DNA of 64,000 nt from an uncultured Bacteroidales bacterium (GTDB lineage Bacteria; Bacteroidota; Bacteroidia; Bacteroidales; UBA932): the NCBI GenBank assembly GCA_944322585.1, contig CALUPB010000006.1, positions 1 to 64,000 of the forward strand, in the 5' to 3' direction. The position numbers and the translations under genes were made by a program. Shown here in pieces: positions 43,160-53,151 of the stretch; within the stretch, counting starts at the first letter, position 1; the number at the start of each line of letters is the position of its first letter. The notes under the pieces were generated by a model that ran no database searches, was not told where the DNA came from, and saw nothing but the letters and a program-made list of their open reading frames with translations.

Positions 43160-44463
43160 TATTTCGGCCAGAGGGAAGCAAGACGGTCGGCGAGTGTCTG
43201 CTCCGGTCTGCCGGTGTCCGCAGGTTCATAGAGCGTGGTGCCGGCGAGACCTTCAGGCATGAACTCAAGGTCTGTCCAATGACCAGGAAAGTCATGCGCA
43301 TATCTGTACCCGTCAGCATATCCAAGGTCTTTCATGAGTTTTGTCGGAGCATTTCTCAAATAAAGAGGGACAGGAGCTGTCGGGGTTTCCCTTGCAAGTT
43401 CCATCGCCCTGTCTATGGCCATGTATGCGGAATTGCTCTTTGGGGATGACGCAAGATAAATGGTCGTCTCTGCGAGCGGGATGCGGGCTTCCGGCATGCC
43501 TATGTTATGCACTGTCTGGAAACATGCATTCGCCAGCAGGAGCGCATTGGGATTTGCGAGCCCGATATCTTCGGCTGCGAGTATACAGAGCCTGCGGGCG
43601 ATGAAAAGCGGATCCTCGCCTCCGTTCAGCATACGCGCCAGATAATAGACCGCAGCATTCGGATCAGAACCGCGGACACTCTTTATGAATGCCGAAATCA
43701 CGTCATAGTGCATTTCCCCGCCCTTGTCATAGAACGCCATATTCTCCTGAAGACACGCCGTGACAGTCCTGTTGTCGATTACGATTCTGCTTCCTGCCTC
43801 GGATGCCCCCACGACGATTTCAAGAATATTGAGCAGTTTGCGTGCATCCCCTCCGCTGTAGCGGAAGAGGGCTCCTGTCTCCGATACGGTGATTTCCCTG
43901 GTGCGGAGTATTTCGTCAGTAAGGATGGCTCTATTCAACAATTCCTCGAGATCATAACTTTCAAGAGGTTTAAGGACAAATACCTGACAACGGGAAAGGA
44001 GGGGAGTGATGACTTCGAATGACGGGTTCTCCGTAGTCGCTCCTATCAACACTATCGTTCCGTCCTCGACGGCTCCGAGCAAGGCATCCTGCTGTGATTT
44101 GCTGAAACGGTGTATTTCGTCTATGAACAGTATAGGAGCCAGTCCCCGGGAAAATATGGAATTCCCTTTTGCCTTGTCTATGACTTCACGTACTTCCTTT
44201 ACTCCCGCACTTACGGCGGACAAGGTATGGAATTCACGTTTCAGGGAACGGGCCACAATCCTTGCAAGGGTAGTCTTGCCTACTCCCGGAGGTCCCCAGA
44301 GAATGAATGAGGACAGATTCCCGGTATGTATCATGTTCCACAGCACATTGCCTTCACCCACAAGATGTTTCTGTCCGACATATTCGTCCAGATCCGTGGG
44401 ACGCATCCTCTCGGGAAGTGGAGGAAGCATTCTGTTCATGTTTCTGCTGTCAGTTTCAGCCAT
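43144..44463 (-). CDS. rarA: Replication-associated recombination protein RarA (MgsA)
   Basis: A 439-residue clamp-loader-like AAA+ ATPase acting at stalled replication forks. Motifs are RMRPTDLDEYVGQKHLVG, Walker A GPPGVGKT (57-64), Walker B LFIDEIHRFSKSQQDALL, sensor TTENPSFEV and the C-terminal MgsA domain (SVRGSDPNAAVYYLARML; YLASSPKSNSAYMAI; YRYAHDFPGHW). Length is normal. It is divergent from pyk; a possible -7 box TAACTTTG lies at 44548-44541 on its strand. Confidence 0.95.
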   Translation of the reverse strand: MAETDSRNMNRMLPPLPERMRPTDLDEYVGQKHLVGEGNVLWNMIHTGNLSSFILWGPPGVGKTTLARIVARSLKREFHTLSAVSAGVKEVREVIDKAKGNSIFSRGLAPILFIDEIHRFSKSQQDALLGAVEDGTIVLIGATTENPSFEVITPLLSRCQVFVLKPLESYDLEELLNRAILTDEILRTREITVSETGALFRYSGGDARKLLNILEIVVGASEAGSRIVIDNRTVTACLQENMAFYDKGGEMHYDVISAFIKSVRGSDPNAAVYYLARMLNGGEDPLFIARRLCILAAEDIGLANPNALLLANACFQTVHNIGMPEARIPLAETTIYLASSPKSNSAYMAIDRAMELARETPTAPVPLYLRNAPTKLMKDLGYADGYRYAHDFPGHWTDLEFMPEGLAGTTLYEPADTGRPEQTLADRLASLWPKYYRKK

Positions 44464-44540
44464 ACTCGATTATCTTGGACACAGGGACGGCCGGCGTCCA
44501 TAGTCACGGGAAATATGGATTATTCGGCTTCCAGAGACGA

Positions 44541-44559
44541 CAAAGTTACGATATTTTTG
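44541..44559. promoter_or_regulatory. Overlapping divergent -7 boxes of rarA and pyk
   Basis: TAACTTTG on the minus strand (44548 to 44541) and TATTTTTG on the plus strand (44552-44559) both match TAnnTTTG and are separated by only three bases. No good TTTG element is seen for either. Confidence 0.45.
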
Positions 44560-44593
44560 TTAAATTCGCGGCGGTTAGTTAACGACTTCGGTT

Positions 44594-45997
44594 ATGTTTG
44601 AGAAAAAGACGAAGATAATATGCACCATATCCGACATAAACTGCGATGTGGACTTCATAAGAATGCTGTATGAGAGCGGGATGAATGTCGTTAGGATCAA
44701 TTCGGCCCATGCCTCGGTAGAAGGGGCGCAGCGGATTGTGGACAACGTCAGGAAAGTTTCCGACAGGATAGCCATCCTCGTGGATACCAAAGGTCCGGAA
44801 GTAAGGCTGACCGCAATGGAATCCGCTGTAGGGTTCGTCGTAAACGAGGGCGACTGGATCGAGATACACAACGGCCCCCGGGAATTCTGCACGCCCAAGG
44901 TCCTGTACACCACATGCCAGGATTTTGTCAGTGATGTGCCTGTCGGTGCGCACGTGCTTCTGGACGATGGGGCGGTGGATCTGTTCGTAACCGGAAAGGA
45001 GGGGGACAAACTTCTGTGTGAAGTGCAGAACAACGGTGTCATAAAAGGCAAGAAAAGCGTCAATGTACCCAATGTGCACATTTCGCTTCCAGCCCTCAGC
45101 GAAAAGGACAGGAAATTCGTCCAATGGGCGATTGATTCCGACATAGACTTTATCGCCCATTCCTTTGTCCGGGGAAAGAATGACCTTCTCGAGATACAGA
45201 AGATACTTGATGAACAGAACAGCCACCTCAAGATCATATCGAAGATAGAGAACCAGCAGGGTGTGGACAATATAGAGGAAATTCTCGACCATTCCTACGG
45301 TGTGATGGTTGCCAGGGGAGACCTCGGAGTAGAAATACCTGCCGAGAGGATACCGATCATCCAGAAAGATATTATCCAGGTGTGCAGGGCAAGGAAAAAG
45401 CCCGTGATTATCGCAACCCAGATGCTTCACAGCATGATTGAGAATCCGCGGCCGACAAGGGCGGAAGTAACCGACGTCGCTAATGCCATTTTCCAGAGTA
45501 CGGATGCCATCATGCTGAGCGGGGAGACGGCCAGCGGGAAATATCCGGTCGAAGCAGTGAAGACCATGAGCCGGATAGCGAAGGAAATAGAGAAGTCAAT
45601 CGACATTTCCCTCGATCTTCATCTTGAGAAAGTCCACAAGCCGATTGCCGCCGTACTTGCGCGGTCTCTTGTCGCATCCACGAAAGAGCTTCCGGTCAAG
45701 GCCATCATTTTCGACACATGGACCGGCCGCACAGGACGCTATCTGGCGGAATCAAGACCGAAGGTGCCCATATATGCCATGTGTTACAATGCCTCTACAA
45801 TGAGGGAGCTGAACCTCACGTACGACATATATTCGTACAAGTTCGACATACAGAAGAGCAAGGAAGACATGGTGATGAATTCAATAAGGATACTTGAAGA
45901 GGACGGCAGGCTGCAGAAGGGGGATCTTGTCGGATTCATCGGAGGCAGCTTCAATGACGAACTCGGCGCCACTTACATGGAATTCAAATACATATAG
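44594..45997 (+). CDS. pyk: Pyruvate kinase
   Basis: A 467-residue glycolytic enzyme forming ATP and pyruvate from PEP. Recognised motifs include TKIICTISD at the start, GMNVVRINSAHAS, LVDTKGPEVRL, SKIENQQGVDNIEEIL with the catalytic Lys, MVARGDLGVEIPAERIP and IIATQMLHSMIENPRPTRAE with TDAIMLSGETASGKYPVEAV. A C-terminal allosteric domain is present. It is nine bases upstream of an outer-membrane protein gene and probably cotranscribed with it. Confidence 0.96.
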   Translation: MFEKKTKIICTISDINCDVDFIRMLYESGMNVVRINSAHASVEGAQRIVDNVRKVSDRIAILVDTKGPEVRLTAMESAVGFVVNEGDWIEIHNGPREFCTPKVLYTTCQDFVSDVPVGAHVLLDDGAVDLFVTGKEGDKLLCEVQNNGVIKGKKSVNVPNVHISLPALSEKDRKFVQWAIDSDIDFIAHSFVRGKNDLLEIQKILDEQNSHLKIISKIENQQGVDNIEEILDHSYGVMVARGDLGVEIPAERIPIIQKDIIQVCRARKKPVIIATQMLHSMIENPRPTRAEVTDVANAIFQSTDAIMLSGETASGKYPVEAVKTMSRIAKEIEKSIDISLDLHLEKVHKPIAAVLARSLVASTKELPVKAIIFDTWTGRTGRYLAESRPKVPIYAMCYNASTMRELNLTYDIYSYKFDIQKSKEDMVMNSIRILEEDGRLQKGDLVGFIGGSFNDELGATYMEFKYI

Positions 45998-46006
45998 CCA
46001 TCCCGG

Positions 46007-47161
46007 ATGACAAGAGGCAGGATAATAGCCGTTGTAGTCCTTACCGTCACGGTCGGGGGGTACGTGTATGCGCAGCCCAAGTCGGCAGGAGTGACTTTCT
46101 CTCCGGACCGGGCGGGTGCAAGCTATCAGAACTACCTCGGGGACGATGCTTTCTGGAACATGGATGTGGCCGTGGACTACGGGAACTGCGTATTGGGACA
46201 GGGCAGGACTCCCGGTATACGGGCAGCGGTCGGATACAATTTCATCGTATGGAAAGCCGTCTCGGGCAGGGGAGAATCGAGAATATATGCCGGCCCCGGA
46301 GCGACAGTCGGATTCGCTCCTGACCGGAAGCATGACAACGGAGGGTTCGGAGGCATTTCAGGCAATTTCGGATATGAATACGATTTCCCGTCATCAATTA
46401 CGCTGTCGCTCGGAATATCCCCGACTTTGGGTGTCCATCTGCACAATACGGACAACGGGATGCAGCTCAGTACATACACCAACGGTCTGCTGTGGGCCTT
46501 TGCCCCGCACCTCGGAATAAGGTACAGGTTCGGGAACAACGGCAGGAAATTCAATGATATCCTGGGTGACCTGAAATCGGTCTCTGCGATGCCGCGGAAT
46601 GACGGGAACAACGGGAAAAGGGCTTTCCCGAGGTTTACCTACGGTATCGAATGGAGCTATATCGCTACGATCAATACTGTCTATCACCATAATTTCAGGG
46701 CGGAGGAAGGCTTCCGCATGAACGAGAAAGGCAGTACGATGATGTATGCATCAAACGGGGCCATCCTTGCCCATGCGGGCATCAATATCGGGGTCAACTG
46801 CAACTTATCCGTATATGCCGGCTATGCAGGTCTCGCGGAAGGATATGCAGTCATGCCTGTGTCATTGAGATACTCATGGCTTTTCGGGAAAGATCCCTCT
46901 GCTTCCAGATGGCTGTGCTTTATCGGAGGCGGATGCGGGCTGCATGCCGGCGATGACAGCATCTCATATACGGGCCGTATCGGAGGCGGATACAGGATGT
47001 CGCTTTCCAGAAGCATAAAGCTGGACTTCACTGTTTCATATCAGTGTTCGTATGCAGGAATACCCTTTTCCGACATTGACGGAGAAGTCCCTGCCGACAG
47101 GATTAGGAGAAATGACAACTATTTGAGCGCAATAAATATAGGTATAGGAATAACTTTATAA
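46007..47161 (+). CDS. Putative outer-membrane beta-barrel protein
   Basis: A 384-residue exported protein with a signal peptide (MTRGRIIAVVVLTVTVGGYVYAQ) followed by alternating hydrophobic and polar strands rich in Gly and Tyr (YAGPGATVGFAPDRK, SGNFGYEYDFPSSITLSLG, LWAFAPHLGIRYRFGN) and a final strand YLSAINIGIGITL ending in an aliphatic residue. I do not recognise a named family. It sits between pyk and the flavodiiron protein gene with 9 and 10 base spacers, so it is likely in their operon. Confidence 0.7.
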   Translation: MTRGRIIAVVVLTVTVGGYVYAQPKSAGVTFSPDRAGASYQNYLGDDAFWNMDVAVDYGNCVLGQGRTPGIRAAVGYNFIVWKAVSGRGESRIYAGPGATVGFAPDRKHDNGGFGGISGNFGYEYDFPSSITLSLGISPTLGVHLHNTDNGMQLSTYTNGLLWAFAPHLGIRYRFGNNGRKFNDILGDLKSVSAMPRNDGNNGKRAFPRFTYGIEWSYIATINTVYHHNFRAEEGFRMNEKGSTMMYASNGAILAHAGINIGVNCNLSVYAGYAGLAEGYAVMPVSLRYSWLFGKDPSASRWLCFIGGGCGLHAGDDSISYTGRIGGGYRMSLSRSIKLDFTVSYQCSYAGIPFSDIDGEVPADRIRRNDNYLSAINIGIGITL

Positions 47162-47171
47162 ACGGAATGTC

Positions 47172-48371
47172 ATGAAAATTTCTGGAGCAGTCAGATATGT
47201 GGGCGTCAACGACCACGAAAAGACGATTTTTGAAGGATTGTGGCCACTTCCTTTCGGAGTATCATACAACTCTTATCTCGTTGTCGGGGACAAGGTCGCA
47301 CTCGTGGATACGGTAGAAAGCGAATTCGGGGATGAATTCATACGGAATATCAGGGACGAAATAGGGGACAGGAAAGTTGACTATCTGATAGTCAATCATA
47401 TGGAACCTGACCATTCTTCGAGCATGAAGCTCGTCCGGAGTAATTTCCCTGATATACGGATAGTCACGAACGCCAAGGCGGTACCGATGATTGCGGGATA
47501 TTACGGCATTACGGACAATATAATGACCGTCAGGGACGGGGAAAGCCTTGATCTCGGAGGCTGTACCCTGACTTTCCATATGACTCCGATGGTACACTGG
47601 CCGGAGACGATGATGACATGGTTCAATGAAGAGGGGACCCTGTTCTCCGGTGACGCCTTCGGGACTTTCGGGGCTGTGGACGGAGACATCAGGGATTCCT
47701 CCGGAGCAAGGCTGAGCGGTTGGCTGGACTCACCTGAGGACACTTTCTCCGAATTCAGAAACGAAATGACAAGATATTATTCCAATATTGTAGGGAAATA
47801 CGGAGTGCCTGTGCAGAATGCGATGAAGAAGCTGTCCGGACTTCCGGTCAGAAGGATATGCAGCACTCATGGCCCGGTCTGGGAAACCCGGATACAGGAG
47901 GTCGTCTCCCTGTATGACAGGCTCAGCCGGTACGAGGGTGAGAGAGGCGTGTGCATAGTCTATGCCTCCATGTACGGGAATACGGCCGAAGCAGCCAGGG
48001 CTCTCGAAGCGGAACTTATCCGCAGGGGAGTGCCGTATGCAATCCACGATGCCGCCAGGGAAAACCTGTCATATGCCTACAGGGACGCATTCCGGTTCGA
48101 TACGCTTGCTGTCGGTTCACCTACGTATAACAATGAAATATTCCCTCCTGTCGCATCCTTCATGAACGGAATAGTCTCGCGCGGACTGAAGAACAGGAAA
48201 TTCGCTGCCTTCGGTTCATACACATGGATGGGAGGAAGTGTAAGACAGCTCAACGAAAAAGCCCAAAACCTCGGTTTTGAGCTTTTGTCCGACGGACTTG
48301 CATTCGCTCAGGGATATGCCCCTGGGAAATGCGATATGTCATCCTTGGCCGATGCAGTCCTCAAAGACTGA
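47172..48371 (+). CDS. Flavodiiron protein (FprA-type)
   Basis: A 399-residue A-type flavoprotein that reduces O2 to water or NO to N2O, protecting anaerobes. The beta-lactamase-like domain has the diiron ligands in VNHMEPDHSS (H76, E78, D80, H81), FSGDAFGTFG and CSTHGPVW. The flavodoxin domain begins near residue 258 (CIVYASMYGNTAEAARALE) with GSPTYNNEIFP and FGSYTWMGGS for FMN. Both domains are complete. Electron donor unknown; a rubredoxin is not nearby. Confidence 0.95.
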   Translation: MKISGAVRYVGVNDHEKTIFEGLWPLPFGVSYNSYLVVGDKVALVDTVESEFGDEFIRNIRDEIGDRKVDYLIVNHMEPDHSSSMKLVRSNFPDIRIVTNAKAVPMIAGYYGITDNIMTVRDGESLDLGGCTLTFHMTPMVHWPETMMTWFNEEGTLFSGDAFGTFGAVDGDIRDSSGARLSGWLDSPEDTFSEFRNEMTRYYSNIVGKYGVPVQNAMKKLSGLPVRRICSTHGPVWETRIQEVVSLYDRLSRYEGERGVCIVYASMYGNTAEAARALEAELIRRGVPYAIHDAARENLSYAYRDAFRFDTLAVGSPTYNNEIFPPVASFMNGIVSRGLKNRKFAAFGSYTWMGGSVRQLNEKAQNLGFELLSDGLAFAQGYAPGKCDMSSLADAVLKD

Positions 48372-48400
48372 TCTTCCACAGGCATCGGCGGCAGGAGAGG

Positions 48401-49858
48401 TCAGTCCCTCCTGTCGCCCAGATGTCTGAGCTTGCTTACATTGAATGTCAGTCCGAAATTGAGGCTGACATTCGTCCTTTTATACGGCACCCCTATGTTG
48501 ATGCCTTCCATAAGCGGAGGAGTCACATCCCAGAACAGGTTGTCAGTTCCAAGGAATATTCCGATACCCGGGAAATCAAGGCTCAATGTCGCCCCGAACG
48601 ATGACCCGTGGTTGGATATGCCGTAATTTGCCGAAAGCTCGAACCATTTAAGAGGATGTATATCCACGAAGAACCTTCCGTCATATTTCGAATAAGGCCC
48701 TGAAAAACGATTGGAATACAGGAAACCTACCGAAAGTCTTTTGTAGAAAGGCATTTTGTACTCCGCCCCCACATTGAGGGTCGCTGACAGCATCTCGAGA
48801 CGCCTGCCGTTCTGTTCATCCTTGTACAATACTATGAAATCCTTGAACTCCTCGCCGATTGCCTCTATCTGCTTGTCTATCGTCGTGCTGCTTTCAGGAT
48901 CATTTATGGCAATATTCTCGAACCCGTCGAATGTCCATGGCTCGTTGTCGGTATGTGCACTCACGACATTGCCCCATGACAGGAAGCCGAAATCAAGCAG
49001 AGCTGCTGAAACCGTAAGTCCGTCAATGATTTCGTAAGATGCTCCGAGGTCGATGGCTGCTCCGTATCCGAGTCCTTTCGCAGCCTGGCTGATAATCGAA
49101 CTTATGCTTCCGTCATTGTCGTACTCGAATATGGATATGTCATTGAAATCGATTTCGCCCCCGGCCTTTGTCCCTAAATCCAGACCCGGTACTGCCGCAT
49201 AGAGGCTTCCGTTGGCATCAACCCTCCACTGATCCTCATACATGTCCACCTTTACATCGTCCACACGCACGTCGGCACTGGCTATCCCGAGCAGGAACTT
49301 TACCTTGGCACCTATATTGAGCCTCTTGGTAATGCTGTGCGAATGGCCTATCGCAAGTTCCATGTAATTCCTGCTCCGTACTCCGAGATTGCTGAAATTG
49401 TACGACTGCCTCTGTCCCACATTCTTCATGAAATCGAAAAGGTCTTTCGGCAGATTCACTGCAGAACTGGATTTGAGATTGAGTTCCACGGACGTGAACC
49501 CGTGCTTGCCCCACGTTCCGGTTGATATCAATGAAACTCCTGCGTCAACCCCCAGAATGTTCTTCCTGTTCAGTCTGGACAGGAATTCGTCCGCGCTGAC
49601 GGAACCGTTCATGAAAGTGGTCAGCCGGCCGTCGGCGGTAGGGTAGAGGAAGGTGCTGATTCCCATGTTGCTGTTCACCCCTACGTTTATGTTCCCCGTA
49701 GCTATGGAGAAATAGCTCCTCGAACTTGCAAACGCCGGATTGAGCTGGTGTCTGAATTTGTATCCCTCTGTAAAGTATGCAGAATTGAGCTGCTGCGCTG
49801 AAACAGGCAATACTGCAGTACTTATGGCTATGGCCAATATAAAATATATCTTTTTCAT
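48401..49858 (-). CDS. DUF5723-family outer-membrane protein
   Basis: A 485-residue protein with a signal peptide (AIAISTAVLPVSAQ) followed by LNSAYFTEGYKFRHQLNPAFAS, the recognisable start of the DUF5723 family, and FadL/PorV-like barrel strands throughout (LNIGAKVKFLLGIASADV; RLSVGFLYSNRFSGPYSKY; FGATLSLDFPGIGIFLG). The function is unknown. It follows the large lipoprotein gene by 15 bases and is probably its operon partner. Confidence 0.82.
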   Translation of the reverse strand: MKKIYFILAIAISTAVLPVSAQQLNSAYFTEGYKFRHQLNPAFASSRSYFSIATGNINVGVNSNMGISTFLYPTADGRLTTFMNGSVSADEFLSRLNRKNILGVDAGVSLISTGTWGKHGFTSVELNLKSSSAVNLPKDLFDFMKNVGQRQSYNFSNLGVRSRNYMELAIGHSHSITKRLNIGAKVKFLLGIASADVRVDDVKVDMYEDQWRVDANGSLYAAVPGLDLGTKAGGEIDFNDISIFEYDNDGSISSIISQAAKGLGYGAAIDLGASYEIIDGLTVSAALLDFGFLSWGNVVSAHTDNEPWTFDGFENIAINDPESSTTIDKQIEAIGEEFKDFIVLYKDEQNGRRLEMLSATLNVGAEYKMPFYKRLSVGFLYSNRFSGPYSKYDGRFFVDIHPLKWFELSANYGISNHGSSFGATLSLDFPGIGIFLGTDNLFWDVTPPLMEGINIGVPYKRTNVSLNFGLTFNVSKLRHLGDRRD

Positions 49859-49873
49859 TTCGTTCCGGTCCTG

Positions 49874-51784
49874 TTAAAGTTCTGTACTTATTCCTCCGAC
49901 TATGCTCACGCTTATGTCCTTGAGCTGTATCCCCTGATCCTTGTTGATGGCCTGTCCCGCAAATCCGCTGTCACAGCTTCCTTTGAGGTCAAGCCTGAAC
50001 CCGTCCAGTTTCCTGACAGTTTCCATGTCGGCGTGGACCGTTATCAGAGCTGATGTACTGCCGGGATTATTTATGCTGCCCGGAGCAACGGATACATCCG
50101 CTCCGGTGGCAGGATCGGTCAATGATATTTCAATACCGCTTTCTATTACATTGCCGTCCGTATCGATAGGCAAAGCGGTCACTCCGAGACGGAAAGGTAT
50201 CTCATTCACGAATGTCAGGCTGACCGTCGCTTCCGTAAAGCGTATTTCCACTCCGTCATTGCCGGAACCGGTTTCCTCCGAAGATGAGTTGAAAGTGTCA
50301 TTGAGTCCCTTTATATCATATGGATATTCTATCAGCAGATCCTCTCCGAATGCCATCGGGGAATATATGCTGTAATCCATCGCAAACGTATATTCCCTGG
50401 AGCCGTCCAGTTCCATATCCATCATTTCCTGTACAGTCTGCACCTTGATGCCGGATATCACAATCTCGTCCGGAAGGGCTGAAACGAGGTTTCCTATTTC
50501 GTCTTTGACTACCGGTATGTATCCGTTGGTGCCGGGAATGATGTCGCCCGGATCGTACGGTTTACGCGAAATATATACAGGAGTGACTCCCGGTGACAGG
50601 ACAATAGCGTCTTCCGCATCCGGATCCTGACTGCCGAGCATGACCGAAACGGGATCTTTCCCTTCCGTATTTGCGGTGATAGTCGCACTCAGGGCAGCCG
50701 AGAGGGGAGAGTCATTGCGGACAGTAAGGGTAATGACAGGATTGTAAAGGTCTATATTCACATCAGCTCCTTCAAGGAACTCCGGCCTCTCTCCGGTAAC
50801 TTCAATGGTCTGGTCTTCTACAGTCACCTCAGGGTCGATCATGAGCCTGGCCGACCTGACCGCTGCGACATCTATTCCGAGGTCTATGTCCAATGACAAT
50901 TCCGTAGGAAGATCATCGACAGTGTTTCCGAAAGATATCGCCCTGGCCGATACCTTCAGTCCAGACATGACAATCTTGTCATTGATGCTTATGCTTCCGT
51001 CCATGAACCCCTGGCCTTCAGGCATCCCGGTGAAATCGATACCCGTTATGCCTATGTCGAGTCTGAGCGGACTGCCTGTTTCAACCGAGACATCGGATAC
51101 TGTCACTATGGAATTGTCCGTCCGGTCAAGGCTGAATCTCGTATCTTCCGGAGATTCTATGCTGATATAGTCCGGAAAATCCAGCCTGAAACCCTCCTTC
51201 ATCGTAATGGCACCGCCGCTGCCTGTGCCTCCGCTTCTGGTGAGGGACAATGAGACTGTAAGTGCGGCATCCAGATCAACACTTTCAATGTCCGTAACAT
51301 AGTCGACCGGCTGCGAAATATTTATGTCTGTGGATGCCTCCCTTTCAACAGCAATGTTATCAAACCTGTAATCCTCTGGAACAGAGACATCCCCGACAGG
51401 AAGCTGCTGCACGAGTTCATCTATTGGGACATCCATATTCACCCGGAATCCCCCGTCATTGTCGTTGTTCCCGATATTTATGTTGTCGAGATTTATATCC
51501 GGAATTTCTATTTTCTGCGGATCGATACTGCCATCCATTGAAATCACATAGTCACCGTTCTCGTCAGCCTTAATCATCGAATTCTCCTGATCTATCTCAA
51601 GAAGGTCTCCGATGAGTATCTTCTGGGTGCTTCCTAACGGTACACTGATGTCCGCGTTGATGTCGACTGTCGTGTCAATGCCTTTCGAGAGGTCATACGC
51701 CTCGTTGACGCAGGCTGTCGTGCACAGCGAAACTATGGATGTCATCCCTGCAAGGGGTATCCATAATCGTCTTTTCAGGTTCAT
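49874..51784 (-). CDS. Large lipoprotein of unknown function
   Basis: A 636-residue lipoprotein (SLCTTAC, Cys about 25), beginning VNEAYDLSKGIDTTVDINADISVPLGSTQ-like residues common to Bacteroidota proteins next to DUF5723 genes. It is rich in Asp, Ile, Val and Ser, with strands in regular alternation and LEP-beta-like repeats such as IEIPDINLDNINIGNN, suggesting stacked Ig-like domains. No catalytic motif is seen. The -7 box TATATTTG on the minus strand (51850 to 51843) lies about 60 bases upstream. Confidence 0.78.
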   Translation of the reverse strand: MNLKRRLWIPLAGMTSIVSLCTTACVNEAYDLSKGIDTTVDINADISVPLGSTQKILIGDLLEIDQENSMIKADENGDYVISMDGSIDPQKIEIPDINLDNINIGNNDNDGGFRVNMDVPIDELVQQLPVGDVSVPEDYRFDNIAVEREASTDINISQPVDYVTDIESVDLDAALTVSLSLTRSGGTGSGGAITMKEGFRLDFPDYISIESPEDTRFSLDRTDNSIVTVSDVSVETGSPLRLDIGITGIDFTGMPEGQGFMDGSISINDKIVMSGLKVSARAISFGNTVDDLPTELSLDIDLGIDVAAVRSARLMIDPEVTVEDQTIEVTGERPEFLEGADVNIDLYNPVITLTVRNDSPLSAALSATITANTEGKDPVSVMLGSQDPDAEDAIVLSPGVTPVYISRKPYDPGDIIPGTNGYIPVVKDEIGNLVSALPDEIVISGIKVQTVQEMMDMELDGSREYTFAMDYSIYSPMAFGEDLLIEYPYDIKGLNDTFNSSSEETGSGNDGVEIRFTEATVSLTFVNEIPFRLGVTALPIDTDGNVIESGIEISLTDPATGADVSVAPGSINNPGSTSALITVHADMETVRKLDGFRLDLKGSCDSGFAGQAINKDQGIQLKDISVSIVGGISTEL

Positions 51785-52099
51785 AGTAAATCTAATTTTT
51801 AACTTTTACGATGCTGTGAATACAATAACTACAAAATTTTCGCAAATATATTCAATTTATTTTCAATAAGAAACAATTATCCGTTTAAAATATTTCAAAA
51901 TATCCGGAACCCCTCCCAGACACTCCCGCAGGCCGGTTCTCCCTTTCTTTTCGTAATTTTGTTACACAATTTATATTATGTTAAGTAAAAGATAATTGCA
52001 GTATCCCCTTTTGTATTCTCGCATCTATTGACTATTTTTGCAGTCGCTGAAAAAATCCGGAACGAGGACGCTTCCGGCGTACAGCCAAAAATCCAGAAT
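51785..52099. other. Intergenic region without a gene
   Basis: These 315 bases hold the minus-strand -7 box CAAATATA (51843-51850 as read on plus) for the lipoprotein gene and a plus-strand promoter at 52010-52040. The middle is AT-rich with a C-rich patch (about 51906-51932). I see no RNA gene or inverted repeat of note. Confidence 0.5.
52010..52040 (+). promoter_or_regulatory. Promoter for the small lipoprotein gene
   Basis: TTTG (52010-52013) and TATTTTTG (52033-52040) with 19 bases between them match the Bacteroidota consensus closely. The TTG at 52028 that opens the long frame lies inside the promoter, so the start must be downstream. Confidence 0.65.
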
Positions 52100-52519
52100 G
52101 TGAAACTGAGATTCTACATACTTGCAGCCATTGCCGCGTGTATTGCATCATACGCCTGCGACAGCTATATGCAGAATTTTGTGGCAACGGCCGAACCTCT
52201 ATACGAGACTTCCGGCAATGGAGTCCTTACGGACAAGGACTCGGATACGGACAGGTACGTAGACTACAACTGCGCATTCTGTGCCCCGGCAGGAGCAAGC
52301 ATATCCGCCCAGCGTACCAGCAGTCCCAATTCGATTCCGCGGAACTGGAGCGAATGCAAGCGATGCCCTGAGACCGACAATCCATTCATTACAATCAAAT
52401 CAGGAAAAGTGACGGGCATAGCTGCCCTGAACAGTTTCCTGTCAGTAATCTCATTGTATCCTTCCGGTCTCTTCTCTGAGAGTCACCGGTTCATCCACTT
52501 CTGCAGGCTGACAATCTGA
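52100..52519 (+). CDS. Small cysteine-containing putative lipoprotein
   Basis: A 139-residue frame beginning at GTG 52100: MKLRFYILAAIAACIASYAC is a good lipoprotein-type signal. The mature part has DSYMQNFVATAEPLYETSGNG, faintly like the start of NVEALA-type secreted peptides, then four cysteines in two CxxC-like pairs (NCAFCAP, ECKRCPE). The last 40 residues (SLYPSGLFSESHRFIHF...) look less protein-like and might be beyond a frameshift. Clear promoter upstream supports a real gene. Family not recognised. Confidence 0.45.
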   Translation: MKLRFYILAAIAACIASYACDSYMQNFVATAEPLYETSGNGVLTDKDSDTDRYVDYNCAFCAPAGASISAQRTSSPNSIPRNWSECKRCPETDNPFITIKSGKVTGIAALNSFLSVISLYPSGLFSESHRFIHFCRLTI

Positions 52520-52688
52520 TCCTCTTGTACCCCAGATATTTAGCAAGACATAGCCAGGGTATCCTGAAGGCTGCCTGTCATGGCTTTGTCACCGATAAGG
52601 TCAACAATGGGTGCCGGCGTCTGAATACTCGTACCCGGTGGTTTTGCTGACAGCAATTAGGAAACAACTATTAATAAATATATCATAT

Positions 52689-53135
52689 ATGAAAAAAGAA
52701 TTTGTGCGCGTACGCAGTACGCTTGATTATATCATATCGGTCGGGCTTTTGGTCATTGGCTGCACCATTGTAGCCATTCCTACCCCGGTTTCAGTGAACA
52801 TTGTCGGTATTTTCTCCATTTTTGCCGGAATCCTGCTTGTCGTTATCCTCAGATCAGCATGGAAAGACAAGGAAGACGGCGTTAAATACCATAAGAAGGA
52901 ATTCTATTTCCCGCAGAGCAGCAAGGAAAGAATAATGAAAGCTGTCTCAGGAGATATAGAAAATATCGACATTTCCGATGAGGACAACGGGAACGGTCTG
53001 AGACTCGACCTGTTCTACAGCAGGAAAAACGGGAAAGCCTTCCTGCAGGTGTTCGAATATATTCCCTACCGCTATGAACCGGCATCGGATTTCTTCGAAT
53101 ACCCGGTAGAAAAAGTCCATAAGCTTACAAAATAA
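52689..53135 (+). CDS. Small two-helix membrane protein of unknown function
   Basis: A 148-residue protein starting MKKEFVRVRSTLDYIISVGLL, with two hydrophobic helices (about 13-31 and 36-53) and a soluble C-terminal part of about 90 residues with KEFYFPQSSKERIMKAVSG and LQVFEYIPYRYEPASDFFEYP. The frame extends upstream to 52611, but the ATG at 52689 gives the more natural start. I do not recognise the family. The preceding 169 bases (52520-52688) contain nothing I can assign beyond AT-rich sequence before the ATG. It ends before a strong terminator. Confidence 0.7.
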   Translation: MKKEFVRVRSTLDYIISVGLLVIGCTIVAIPTPVSVNIVGIFSIFAGILLVVILRSAWKDKEDGVKYHKKEFYFPQSSKERIMKAVSGDIENIDISDEDNGNGLRLDLFYSRKNGKAFLQVFEYIPYRYEPASDFFEYPVEKVHKLTK

Positions 53136-53151
53136 CCGATCATATTACTAT

